Shown here one piece after another: positions 1 to 10,690 of a stretch of DNA of 64,000 nt. Position numbers and translations under genes: made by a program. Numbering within the stretch: the stretch's first letter is position 1; each line of letters opens with the position of its first letter. A model generated the notes under the pieces. That model was not told the origin of the DNA. It ran no database searches and saw only the letters and a list, made by a program, of their open reading frames with translations. The stretch is from Guadua angustifolia (taxonomy: Eukaryota > Streptophyta > Magnoliopsida > Poales > Poaceae): assembly GCA_036346375.1 (NCBI GenBank), contig CM070500.1:83246437-83310436 (forward strand), written 5' to 3'.

Positions 1-304
1 TTCCGAGGGTTTGCCAAATTCATCCTGTCTTTCATGTATCACAGTTGAAAGCATTTACCCCAAACTACACCCCTGTTTTTGCCGAGCTACCAAGAATGGC
101 GGAACTAGACACAGGCTCGCCTCAACCAGAACAAAATCTTGGAGAGAAGATTAGTGAAGAAGGGCAATACTACAATAGCACAGGGCTTAATTAAATGGAC
201 AGGGATTCCGATGGAGGCAGCTACTTGGGAGGACCTCTCAATCTTGCGCAGCAAGTTTCCAACCGCCATTGCTTGGGGACAAGCAGATTCTGACAGGGGG
301 AAAT
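1..304 (+). pseudogene. Ty3/gypsy polyprotein C-terminus with chromodomain
   Basis: This is the last part of a gag-pol polyprotein of a chromovirus-type Ty3/gypsy retrotransposon; the rest lies left of the window. One frame reads HPVFHVSQLKAF, the usual end of the integrase C-terminal region. After about position 141 a second frame continues with RRLVKKGN, a GLIKWTGIP block, ATWED, a LRSKFP block and AWGQ. This is the chromodomain-like tail that follows integrase and probably guides insertion to chromatin. The switch between the frames looks like a one-base insertion, so this copy is broken. It runs directly into a polypurine stretch (GACAGGGGGAAA) and the LTR. The family-level call is firm. 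The sublineage (Reina/Tekay-like) is only inferred. Confidence 0.82.
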
Positions 305-739
305 TGTCATGCCGGTTGCAGGCGATTCAGTCACGACGAGGGAGATTTTGATGGAGGAAGAAAGGGAGTCGGCAGGAGAGCGGGTCTTGGCGCCGGGTTC
401 AAATGAAGAGGGAACGGCCTAGATGAAAACTGAGAAAAGCGGTGAAGATCGAACAGATGGCGTCAACAGGGTTAATTGCCAGCAATACTGTTTGCTGTAA
501 TTATTGTCATTTAGGAGTTTGAAGCAAGTTACCGTAGTAACTTGTAAGCACGGTAAAGTTTCAACAGGGGGATATATATAGTATGTATCGATGAGACAAA
601 AGGGCGATTATGAAATGAAATGCATTGAGTTCTCTCTTTTCTTCTTTGTTTCGTTCTTGTTCTTCTTTGCTTCTTCCCCACGCCGTGCGCTGCTCTGCCT
701 CACGCTCCACAGGGGAATCGGTAGCCACGGGGTATGACA
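305..739 (+). mobile_element. 3' LTR of the chromovirus
   Basis: The LTR begins TGTCAT right after the polypurine tract and ends ATGACA, so its tips form a 6-bp inverted repeat. A TATATATA stretch near 571 would serve as the LTR TATA box, and a pyrimidine-rich leader follows it. The other LTR and the left target-site copy are outside the window, so the boundaries rest on the terminal repeat and the polypurine tract only. Confidence 0.7.
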
Positions 740-786
740 TGAACACGCCTTGCAGCCGAGAAGCATGGGGATTCATTGTCACTAAT

Positions 787-804
787 ATCCGACCATGGTC
801 GGAT
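787..804. repeat. 18-bp perfect palindrome
   Basis: ATCCGACCATGGTCGGAT equals its own reverse complement. It lies in unannotated sequence just outside the LTR. No function can be assigned. Confidence 0.6.
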
Positions 805-925
805 CATGGCTGGGGACAAGATCTGGCTGTTCAAATCGAAACATTTCGTAAAGCAGAAGCTAAAAATTGCCAAGAAATGGCTAAGAAAAATTAGACCAGG
901 CCATCCAGGGAACCATGGCAAGAGG

Positions 926-1045
926 AAGATCTCAGATTCCTAGAAAATGATGGGGTCAAGGAAAACGTACCATACAATAAACATCACCACATATAAGATC
1001 TCAGATTCCTAGAAAATGATGGGGTCAAGGAAAACGTACCATACA
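926..1045 (+). repeat. 51-bp direct duplication with a templated 20-bp filler
   Basis: Bases 926-976 are repeated at 995-1045. The sequence between the copies, 978-997 (TAAACATCACCACATATAAG), is an exact copy of 1161-1180. The copies overlap by three bases (AAG) at the right junction. This is the pattern left when a break is repaired with template switching to nearby DNA. Confidence 0.9.
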
Positions 1046-1750
1046 CCAGGGGCTTGACGCCAGAGCACTCGCCGACGAGAACAAGAGGGAGAGGTTCCGA
1101 GCCTCGATGTCCCCATAGTTCTTCACGAACTCCCTAAAATCAAGCACATCACAAATACACTAAACATCACCACATATAAGGTGAGCAAGGATCGGGTAGA
1201 GAACAGAGAAAGCGGTCGGTGAAGCTCGATGCGCCTAGAAGCCCATGCGAGAGGACATGCGTCGAAAACCAAACGGGGCAGGCAAAGCACGAGTGAGGCA
1301 CCTTGACGGCGGCGGCGCACTGCAGGTAGGGGCGGAGCGCGGGCAGGGGGGCAGACGGGGCGGAACAGAGTGAGGGAGGCTGCAACTGCTGGACGTGAGG
1401 CCAGGACGATGTGTCTGCAAGGGTTCGGCGCTCCTGGAGGTCGTGGTTGGTAGGAAGGACACGAAATGCGTGATGCGTGAGGACGGCGGAAGCTTCGCGA
1501 GGCAGCACACATGGAGCGAGGCGCAATGAAGCGAGCAACCGTCGAGTAAGCGAGGAGCCACGCGGGAGGGCGCGCGTCGGCAGCCAGGCGGAGACTCGTA
1601 GCGGGGCGAGAGGAGGTCGCGGGGGGCGCGCGTCACGCGAGGAGACCGCCGAGGCGGGGAGCCAGACGCAAGACAGAGACTCCCGAGGGCCTCTCAGCTC
1701 AGCTGGCCGATGTGGCATAGCTGGCAAGCCGAAAATGTTTCCATATTATT
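1046..1750 (-). other. GC-rich tract, possible captured gene fragment
   Basis: On the minus strand, 1133 down to about 1046 has a long open frame beginning EFVKNYGDIEARNLSLL, preceded by a pyrimidine-rich AG acceptor at 1134-1135. A possible donor (AAG|GT) lies near 1303, so a small intron is conceivable. The rest to about 1735 is GC-rich with overlapping open frames on both strands, typical of composition rather than coding. I do not recognise the protein. It may be a host exon fragment carried by a transposon, but this is weak. Confidence 0.25.
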
Positions 1751-1755
1751 ATATA

Positions 1756-2301
1756 CTAGAAATGTTTTCGCGGTGTAATACATCATATACGTTGTTTCTT
1801 TTGAAGAAATAATTTTGTATTTTTTGGCAGAGTTTTTTTTAAATCATCGAGAAAACGTGTGAAACGATTGAAAGGATACGAACGTAACCACGTTTTTTTT
1901 CATCTATCTGGGGTGCCCTCACGAAGGATCCGCGATTTTTCTAAACTAGAAGGTCCCCTTCGTAAAAAACAACGGTCGAAAGGATACGAACGCAAACACA
2001 TTTTTTCGCATGTATCTGGGGTTCCCTCATGAAGGATCCGCGATCGCGCCAAATCAAAAAGGTCCTTTTCGCGAAAAACAGCCGGAATGATCCAAACGTC
2101 ACTACGTTTTTTTTCGAGGTCTTCTCACAAAAAATCCGCGGTTTTTCTAAACCAGAAGGTCCTCTTCATAAAAAACCACGGGAAGGACCTATACGTAATT
2201 ACAAAATTTTTGAGCGACCTAAACGTGGAAAAAAAATTTGAGTCGAGCCAGCTCGGCTCAAATCGCTCCCAATGCCGGAATGCTCCCATCTTTAGTATAG
2301 G
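1756..2301 (-). mobile_element. Non-autonomous Helitron (copy A)
   Basis: Read on the minus strand it starts CCTATACTAAAGATGG and ends with a decayed hairpin, ten bases, then CTAG and host T (1755). The element at 32850-33298 has the same two ends and related internal AT-rich blocks (CATTTTTTCG, TCTGGGGTTCC and similar). The flanking host bases are A (2302) and T (1755), as expected for Helitron insertion between A and T. The hairpin arms differ only by transitions, as methylated CpG decay would give. It encodes no protein. Confidence 0.7.
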
Positions 2302-2303
2302 TA

Positions 2304-2350
2304 CTAGGAACGTTTTCGCAGCGTTATACGCCGCACGCGCTGTTTCAGCA
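2304..2350 (-). mobile_element. Helitron 3' terminus (copy B)
   Basis: On the minus strand a hairpin (plus 2318-2334, arms GCAGCGT and ACGCCGC, loop of three) is followed by ten bases and CTAG (2304-2307), with host T at 2303. This is the same 3' end as copy A and the 32850 element. No matching 5' end was found to the right, so only the terminus is supported. Confidence 0.55.
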
Positions 2351-2719
2351 TGTTTGTAGGGAATATATCCATTTAGCGTAGATTCAAGACTGATGTTTAA
2401 GCCGCTATTATTAGCTGCTGCTATAATCATTTTCATGTATTCGTTGGTGTATGGTTGTATGTGAGCTTATGTAAATGATATGGACGTAAAAGGCAGATGA
2501 GTGTACAATGAGAATTGTATGGGATAGGAAATGTATGCAGCGTGGTACTAATAGGATGGAAACTGTGACCGTAACGTTTTATAAGAACTGTTACATAATG
2601 GTGTGTGGCTGCATGATAGCAAACAAATAGACAACAGATAGACGTTTTATAAGAACTGTTACGTAATGAATGGCTACACCCTTTATAGCGCTAGAGATTG
2701 AAGGACGGTCAGCTGAGCC
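2351..2719. other. Unannotated AT-rich spacer
   Basis: No convincing coding frame or transposon terminus is seen. A short near-duplicate, GACGTTTTATAAGAACTGTTA or close variants, occurs near 2573 and 2641. Confidence 0.4.
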
Positions 2720-4176
2720 ACCTGTTATTTTGGCGATTTTGTGAAAAAGTCCCTCCACTTCTTCGAAATTACGGATAGGTCCTTCCGGATTACGAATAGG
2801 TCCTTCACGATTTTTTGTGAGACAAAGATAATTTTTTTTCTTCGCGTTTAGGTCCCTGGCGCAGTATTTTACGGAAAAAGACTCCCGTTAAATTTAAATC
2901 GTGAATAAGCCCTTTTCTAATTTTTTAGGTAGCGAAACGAGTCCAAAAAATAACAAAGCAGTCCTCGCTTCTTACGTTCGAGTCCATTCTCCGTTTTTCG
3001 GAAAAATGTTTTCGTCATCAAAAACCCGGAAAAAATATTTTCGTCACCCAAAAAACCCAAAAAAAATGTTTTCGTCACAAAAAAAACACAAATTCGTCGA
3101 AGGTTTATAGCAGCTTGTGGATTTGCCAACGGGTCATAACCGCGGTTTTTTTTTTAAAAAAAATGTAGATTCGTCCGAAAATTTATAGCAACCCATAGAT
3201 TCGCCGGCGAGTCCTAACGACCTATTTTTTTTTAACAAACACAAAAAACCAAAAAACGAAAAAACCAGATAAATCGGAGATTTATAGCGGTTCATGGATT
3301 AGCCACAGTGCAAGCGAACCTTTTTAAAAAGGAAATACATAAAAACGACGAGACTTTTCTTTTGAAAAACAAAAAAACACAGATTCAACCACAATTTTCT
3401 AAATAAAACACGTATTGACAAAAAAACACGATTAAATCGAAGGTTTATAACAACTTGTGTATTTGCCAACGGGTCATAACCGTGGGTTTTTTTAAAAAAA
3501 AGTAGATTCGTCCAAAGATTTATATCGACCCGTAGATTCGCCGGCGGATCCTAACGACCCATTTTTTTTAACAAACACAAAAAACAAAAAAAATACGGAT
3601 TCAACCGCAATTTTCTAAATAAAACACGCATCGACAAAAAAATATGGATTCGTCAAAGGTTTATAACAACTTATGGATTTGCCAACGGGTCATAACCGCG
3701 TTTTTTTTAAAAAAAAACGTAGATTCGTCCAGAGATTTATAGCGACCCATAGATTCGTCGGTGGGTCCTAACGACCCATTTTTTTTAGCAAACACAAAAA
3801 ACAAAAAATGATCAAATATCCCCAAATGCGTAAAAAAACAACCACGGTTTTCTAAAAAAAACATAGATTAAATCGAAGGTTTATAGTAACCCGTTGATTA
3901 AGCGCGATTCATCGAAGGTTTGTAATATCCCATGGATTCGCCAATGAGTCCTACTGACCCATTTTATTTAAAAAATGCGGAAATCGAAAATTTGACAAAT
4001 TTTATCGACGACGAGTTATAAGCGGTTTTCTAAAAAACGAGATTCCTTGAAGGTTTATAGCTAACGACATATTTTTTTAAACAAATATGAAAATCGAAAA
4101 TACGACCCCCATGGATTTGTCGACGGGTCCTATCGACTCTACAGAACGGCGCAGCGTAGCGCGCTATTATTGCTAG
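2720..4176 (+). mobile_element. AT-rich modular repeat ending in a Helitron-type 3' terminus
   Basis: The stretch is built from degenerate modules. Each contains a form of GATTCGTCGAAGGTTTATAG, then CCCATAGATTCGCC, GGGTCCTAACGACCC, and long A and T runs. Modules recur roughly every 100-250 bases with varying order. The right end carries a GC-rich hairpin (about 4149-4164), a short AT spacer, CTAG (4173-4176) and host T (4177), which fits a Helitron 3' end of a different family from copies A and B. The left end was not identified; 2720 marks where the modular sequence begins. It encodes no protein. Confidence 0.5.
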
Positions 4177-4850
4177 TTGTCTTTAAAAGCTAGCGGTTTT
4201 GGCTTTAGTCGGGCCGACCGCATACTATACAGCCAGATTTCAGTATCCGTAGTAATGGCGATGATGTTTTCTAGGTTATTGATTGGCTTGATAATCTCTA
4301 TATATATAATCGAAGCATCAGCAAAGCATATACACTAACAGAAGCAGGACTACGGCTGCAGAAAACACCCGAGAAGCAATGTGTTTATTTTGGAGAGGGA
4401 CAATAAAAGAAAAGTAATATTCTGTATGCAGTATAACAGACATTTTTTTTAAAAGCACGAAAAAGAACAGTCACTATGAGTTTTTTGTGAAGGCTGTTGT
4501 TAACGACAGCGGGAAAAAACAGCAAAAGGAAGAGATGCACTACGCAGTAGGCACTTTACTGGCTCATACACATATTAGTGCCGTAATAAGTACTTGAGTT
4601 TTTAACTAACAGTCGCATATCCAACAATACACACAGGGAAGTTCATTTCATGGTGACCATGAAGTATTGTTACTAAAGCACCGAAACGAAGTGACGAATA
4701 CTCATACCAGGGGTACCCCACAGCTAGATGGGATTATCACTGAATATTGGCCGGAACACCAAATGGGCCGTCTTGGGCCCAGCTCTGACCGAAGGCCTCA
4801 TTGGACCACGAAGGATCTCCGGCCTTGATCAGGCCCACCAGAGGACGCTC
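4177..4850. other. Unannotated spacer
   Basis: No coding frame with recognisable similarity and no clear repeat ends. From about 4745 the sequence becomes GC-rich and leads into the 35-bp tandem repeat, suggesting a fragment of an LTR. Confidence 0.4.
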
Positions 4851-4978
4851 CAACCTGGCTTTAGGTCGGGCGCCCCCGTAGGCTTCAACCTGGCCTGAGG
4901 TCAGACGCACCCGCAGGCTCCGACCCGGCCACAGGTCGGACGTGCCCGCAGGTCCCGACCTGGCCTCAGGTCAGGACC
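4851..4978 (+). repeat. 35-bp tandem repeat, about 3.7 copies
   Basis: Copies start at 4851, 4886, 4921 and 4956, each beginning CAACCTGGC or CGACCTGGC. Each contains AGGTC and a CCCGCAGG block, and the period is exactly 35. GC-rich tandem blocks of this sort are common in LTRs of grass gypsy elements, but no LTR ends were found here. Confidence 0.85.
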
Positions 4979-4989
4979 CCAACGAAGCT

Positions 4990-6606
4990 CCGACTCAACG
5001 ACCTTCCCTGCCGCGGTAGGAGTTGGCAGTAGGTAGCAACACTCTATCGCGGTTGCATAGCATGGCAGGAATGAGGGTGCTATTTTGCAATTTTCATTGT
5101 AGGGGAGCTGATTAGGGAAAAAAAACTTCGGTGAACACTTCCACGGAGATTGCTGCGTACGGCCATGCGACTTGGGGGCTATTCGGCTGCCTACGCCACC
5201 ATCTACGACCGAATCGAGCTTGGCTCCTCAATTCAAACCAGGCTCGACGCATGCAAGGCAAGCACGGGTACGCAGAGTCACCTTCTCCGGCCTTCTCTTG
5301 ATTCCCACTCAGCTCCTCCCTCCATCACATCGCCCCCAACTCCGTCACCCAATCCGCCGCCGGAGAATGACTGGTTGGTTTACAATGGTATTGCGTAAAC
5401 AAAAAAATTGACTGGTTGGTTTGTCTATCACAGAAGTAGTTTACACTCTTTTAACACAACATTCAGACATTGACTGCGTCTGTCCTCTCGCGGTCTCGCT
5501 ACACTTTGGATTACAACACTACCCTACGGTGAGCTAAGAAAAAAGCTTTCACCTGCTCGCTCGCTGCACAAGGCTGAGATGCGTGTTCAGTCTGAACTCG
5601 CTCGAACGGCTGAAACCAACCCATTGATCGCTACCAAACCTTTGCTTGCTTCGATTCGGCCTCTCTCCAATCATGCATGTGCCGGTCACAATTGATGTCT
5701 ATGCACGAGACTTGCAACACAAAATACATGTACGCAAACACGCAATGGGGAAAAAAACAGACGACGTCAGTCATATAAAAAATGCATGCATGCATGTATA
5801 TTTGAGTTTAGGTACACTTTGATCGAATCACTTGGGAATCGTTATTCAAGTAATTGTACATCTTCCGAAATACTCATACATAACACATTATGATCATTTC
5901 CTGTCTCTTTTTTTAAGTACATTTCTTGTCTCTTAATTTACTGTAGGTAATGTACCGGCTAGCATGCTTTCGTTTTCGTATAGTGGAATATACACATACA
6001 TATATATTGTATACATATTTACTGATTACATGTAGTAGAGGGAAAACTCTTCGATAGGGTGGATCCTTATGTCAGAATTGTCCCATCACCGTTCGATGGT
6101 GCTCTCACAAATCTCGAGACAATCGGACGATAGTACTCACATAGGGTCGACTCCATGATATAGTCCCCTTCGGAGCAGAGCATGCACTACATATATAGAA
6201 AAAAAAAATCTATAGCACCACGTACTTTGTAGCATTCTTTGTAAAAATCATACACATGGTAAATACAGATCTTAAAAGCGGCTAAATCTTCTTCTCTTCT
6301 CCAATATATAACATATGTCCAGGGCCATATAAGAAGCATGTGCAGAGTGAGCACCTGCATAGGCCCCCTCCACTTCAGAGGGGCCTCATTTTGTGGATTA
6401 GTTTTAATTAGTATATTAATCTTCCAAATAAGCATGTCATTAAATTATTCGTAGCTTCCCTGTCATTGGTGGCAACAAATAGATCAAGTTCAGTTCACTT
6501 TAATCTATTCACTATATGTTGTTTTCGAGATGAAAGCAAACAAATTTTCTTCTCAATCTTTCATTGCTATCTTGGTTGCATGATCTTTGTGTAACTGCAT
6601 TGTTAG
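4990..6606. other. Unannotated spacer
   Basis: Open frames of about 80 codons near 5150-5411 show no recognisable family and no start or splice context. A GCATGCATGCATG run lies near 5785. A GGCCCCCTCC...GAGGGGCC inverted pair near 6362-6388 could be a transposon remnant. Confidence 0.4.
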
Positions 6607-6615
6607 GACATTGTC

Positions 6616-6757
6616 TTTTTTTTTTTTTGAAGTAAACGGCAGGAGCTCTACCATGCATTAAAGATAAAAGGGGAGTAATCCATTACAGAACTGAACATCA
6701 CCGACTCGAAGATAGCCCGGATCTAAGAAAACAGAAAGAAACCAAAAGAGTTCTACA
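6616..6757 (-). mobile_element. Short retroposon (5'-truncated LINE tail or SINE)
   Basis: On the minus strand a 142-bp unit ends in a run of about a dozen A, preceded by CCGTTTACTTC. It is flanked by the direct repeat GACATTGTC (6607-6615 and 6758-6766). Poly-A plus a target-site duplication indicates target-primed reverse transcription. The body is too short to assign to a family. Confidence 0.65.
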
Positions 6758-6766
6758 GACATTGTC

Positions 6767-7859
6767 ATGCTACTTCAATGCTTCGTTAAGCATTGAGGTA
6801 TTGATGCTGCATCATGGCCCAAAGGGAGCCATCTGTTCCAATTTAGGGCCATGTCAACTTAGGCTATTCCATGCAGCTTTTATGTTGCGTATAAGCGACG
6901 CTCAATTTGTTAGATTTATTGAAACAACCCGGATATTTAACAGTGCAAATGAGGTTATTAAATGAAAATAACAAGCTTAATTAAATTAATTAATACAGTT
7001 GAATCACATTATTCAAATATTACAAATTGAACACAATGGAATAAATTTCAAAATTCAAAAGTTTAATTACATTTCAGGCCTCAACTACATAAATAATTAA
7101 TTATATCTCAAATTACAAAAATGCATGAATAATTAATTACATTTTAATTATATCTCAAAAACAAAAATTACAAGAATATTATTTATTATTTCCGAACATC
7201 CGAGTTCCTCTGGTCTTCATTTGTAAGTCCTGCATATTAGTGTTGCATGCAAATAAGAATAAGTAATCCGCAAAATTTAAAATAAACAAAAGAATTAGAA
7301 ATAGAATTACCGTCGACCCGTATGAAATAATATCGCTTATTGAGGTACCAGATTCGTCCATGACCAAATTAGCATCTTTCACAGAAATAGGGTTTCATCA
7401 TTCGATAGTAAATAAACTTGCAAATTTAATTCATAGACACGCATATTAAAAATATCGAGCTATAGATTTCTACAGACTACCCCCACTAAAATGGAATATA
7501 CATGAACCACTGTGCCACAAGGACAGCACAACCTAATTTCAGAGCCCTCAGCCAGGATTTTTCCTCAGACAAGCCTCCAGAGCCTTCGGCCATAAGGCCA
7601 GTCACCTCTAAACATAAGGCTCAAGCTTCCAGACCAAGCCATCCAAGCCAACAGTCAAAGCAACGAAAGCAAGGCACACAAACAGCAAGTTTTAACCAAG
7701 ACCACCAGAGCCACTAGGAGCCAGTAGCAAGGAGCATCCACTAAACAAGGACACGGGAGCCAGAAGGCAAGCAGGCACCACAAGCCCAAGCAAGCTCATG
7801 TATGTATGTATCCTACCTTTCTTATACCTGATAGAGTTCCCGGGAAAAGAGCACCCCCA
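6767..7859. other. AT-rich unannotated spacer
   Basis: Strongly AT-rich from 6950 to 7200 with repeated TTAATTAAT blocks. A TGTATGTATGTAT microsatellite lies at about 7798-7811. No gene or element ends recognised. Confidence 0.45.
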
Positions 7860-8556
7860 CGTGTCACCCTTGGCGATTTTGTGAAAAAACCCCAGCGTTT
7901 CTTGAAATTACGGATAGGTCCATATAGATTACGAATTGGTCCTCCGCGATTTTTTGTGAGGGGACGATATTTTTTCCCGATTCGCGTTTGGGTCCCTCGC
8001 GCGCTATTTTATGGAAAAAAACTCACGTTAAATTCAAATCGCGAGCAAGCCCTTTTCTTATTTTTCAGGATAGCGGACAGATCAAAAACGTAACAAACAG
8101 GTCTTTGCTCCTTACATTTAGGTCCTTTCTCCGTTTTTCGCGGGAAAAATGTTTTCGTCACCAGAAATATATGTGCAACTATATTTCTAGACTTTTTTCC
8201 CAGCTTGATTTCCCATCTCGATCTCTGATATTTTTTAAAACATTTATTATTACTCGGCGAATGTGTAGAGTGTTAGACTCGACAAAAGAAGGTTGTCGTC
8301 TCTAATAATTTTTCACCCTTTTCCCTCTAGACTTTTTTCTCACCGCGGTTTTCCAGCTCGGTCTCCAATATTTTCCAAATAATTCGTCGAAAGAGATATT
8401 TCTTCAACTCTATCTCTCTATTTTCCCCCCGTTTCGTTCATTATTTCGACGATTTAAAAAAATAAAATGCCACCGAAAAAAAAAAGAAATTTTTTCTACC
8501 AAAAAATGGCACGCACGGCGTGTTACACCGTGAGTCTGATATTTTTTAAAACATGT

Positions 8557-9376
8557 TGTCGGGGATTGGATATCCGCGATATCCGACCATGGCATCCCTG
8601 TAGCTTCTGAGCATGCCCGTGTTCGGGCCTCGACCCCAGAGAGGGCCACCGGGCCGCTCGACCGTGTGGTTAGCGGCCATGGTCCGCTGCCAAGCTCGTC
8701 CCCGAGCATAACAGCCCGAGCGTCCGCGACCAGACGACTTGGTCAACCGAAGGGGCCTCGGGCTTCCCCCAAAAGCCGGGCACGGTCCACGAAGGCAACG
8801 TGGCATTAATTGCAAGGCGGCTCGAAGGATTGACGCCGGTGACTCTGACGCCCGTGGTCTGCGGCGCGCATAAGCCGCACTCCATCGTACCCGTCGCCAC
8901 CGCGCCCGGCGAGAAGAAGCAAAAGAAGCTGCGCTACCCACGCTCGAACAAAGAACGCGCCTGTAATAAATGCTATGTCGGTTGTAACTCCTATAAATAC
9001 CTTCCCGCGAAGAAGTCGGGTTGGTTCAATTTAGTTGAACTTGACCCATCATTCCCACTCATACGCAACGCTTGTCGCAGTAGGCTTGGAGGGTTATCCT
9101 TAGCACCACCAAGGCTCCCCGAGCAAGTGCATTGTAATCCACTTTCACATATTAGTGCAATCATCGGACGTAGGGTTATCTCTACGAGAGGTCCGAACTG
9201 TGCAAAAAGAGGCTCCTTGCTCGTTGCGATTGTCTTGGCCACCTCGTTTCCCTTGCTCAGTAGGCCCTCAGAGGTTATATGCTTTACCCCCCCCCCCGCC
9301 ACGAAAAAGGGACCTTAGGTTGATCCCTCATTCAACAAGTAAGCTCGGCGGGGGACTGGTTCCCGAATCGTCGACA
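8557..9376 (+). repeat. 5' LTR of the Tat-type element
   Basis: 820 bp, matching 16372-17186 along its length with scattered substitutions and small indels. A TATAAATA box lies at 8992-8999, followed by an inferred transcription start. A homopolymer of C lies near 9289. Confidence 0.95.
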
Positions 9377-9429
9377 GCTGGCGCCGTCCGTGGGGATCGA
9401 CTAAGTCCTTTCGCGAGGAATCCCTGAGG

Positions 9430-10690
9430 ATGCCGAACTCTCAGGACAATCAGGACCTCTGCGTCTTCGACGACGTGGAGGACGACGATGTGTACTACGC
9501 CAGCGATGGCGTGGCTGATCCGGAGGGCCACACCGAAACCGAGAGTCTTTCCCGGTATGCAGCGAGCAGGCGTTCTCCGCCATGCCTGATACCCTCGCTA
9601 GTGAGGAAGAATCTGGCGGCTCCCGCGGCGGTCCGGGCATCCCCAATCGTCCAGAGCGCGGCCGACAAACCGAGGCGCCTGGCGACACCGCGTTGTCGCC
9701 CGCGCGATCCTGGTGCTCCCGCAGCGTCAACATGGCGGGAAGGGAAGAAATCCATGAGGTCTAGTCCCCTGGGACCTCCCAGCACCACCAGCGCGAGGCT
9801 GACGAAAACCGCCCAGAGTTGCCCCCGGGCAGGACCCTGGCGACCATCCACTGCCAAGGCGGCAGGGTGGCGGACGCCGGGGCTGGAGACTTGGCTCGCG
9901 GGGATTCCAGCAAGTATCACTCCCCGGAGCATGTGCGCAACCGTTTCCAAAGGTCGCCCCCAGTCGCTCCCCAGAGCGCTGAGCGGCTGCGGGCCATGGC
10001 GATGGTTGTGCGTAGCCTCCAGAACTTCTCCAGCCAGGCGGACCTGGCGGCCATATGGGCGGTCGTAGCTGAAAACTTAGAAAGGCTCGCCGTCGACATT
10101 GGCCTCCCAGGGCCCCCTGGCGAAGAAGGGCACCGGAGTGTTTCCCGAGGCTATAAGCAACATTCCCCTGTTCTCTCCCGCCAAAGCGCCTCCCGAAGTC
10201 TTGCTCGGGAAGGCCGCAGGAAGCAAGAGCGGCGTCGTGAGGACGTTCAGAGCGGTTCCCGGATAGCCTCACGGGCTTGGGGCTTCGCCCCTCCTGCTCG
10301 CGAGCCCACGGAGTGCTCCACCTCAGGGTTACCTTCGTCGCGCCGGCACGGGGACGTGTTCTCCCGTCTCGCCCTGAGCGCAGAAGATCCCCGAGACGCC
10401 GGCCGTCACGGTCGCCGTACCCGAGGGGTCGCCATGACGGCCCGGCCTTCGGGTGCCGGGCTTTTTCGGCATCCCTCCGCGACGTCTCGTGGCCGAGCAA
10501 GTTCAAGCCCGGCCACATCGAGCGGTTCAACGGAACTCAGAACCCAGACGAGTTGCTTTCGATCTACTCCACCGCCATTCTGGCAGTTGGAGGGGACGAG
10601 GGGGTTATGGCTAACTACCTCCCCACGATCCTCGACGGCCCTGCCAGGACATGGCTCTTTGGCCAGAAGGAGGGTTCAATCCGCTCGTGG
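9430..10690 (+). pseudogene. Gag remnant of the Tat-type element
   Basis: Gag would form the virus-like particle. The frame opens at 9430 (MPNSQDNQDLCVFDD) but then shifts at least twice: a middle section reads in another frame from about 9819, and the recognisable retrotransposon gag domain in a third from about 10480. That last part has WPSKFKPGHIERFNGT, PDELLSIYSTAI, GDEGVMANYLPTIL and GPARTWLF, then stops being gag after SIRSW. The downstream half of gag, the zinc knuckle and the protease are absent. Frameshifts plus the deletion make it non-functional. Confidence 0.72.

Noticed and set aside
1123..1812. Several long overlapping open frames on both strands
   Set aside because: GC-rich composition yields open frames in many registers; the translations are S/P/R/A-rich without any recognisable domain.
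5150..5411. Two overlapping 80-codon frames
   Set aside because: No family, no splice sites, compositional.
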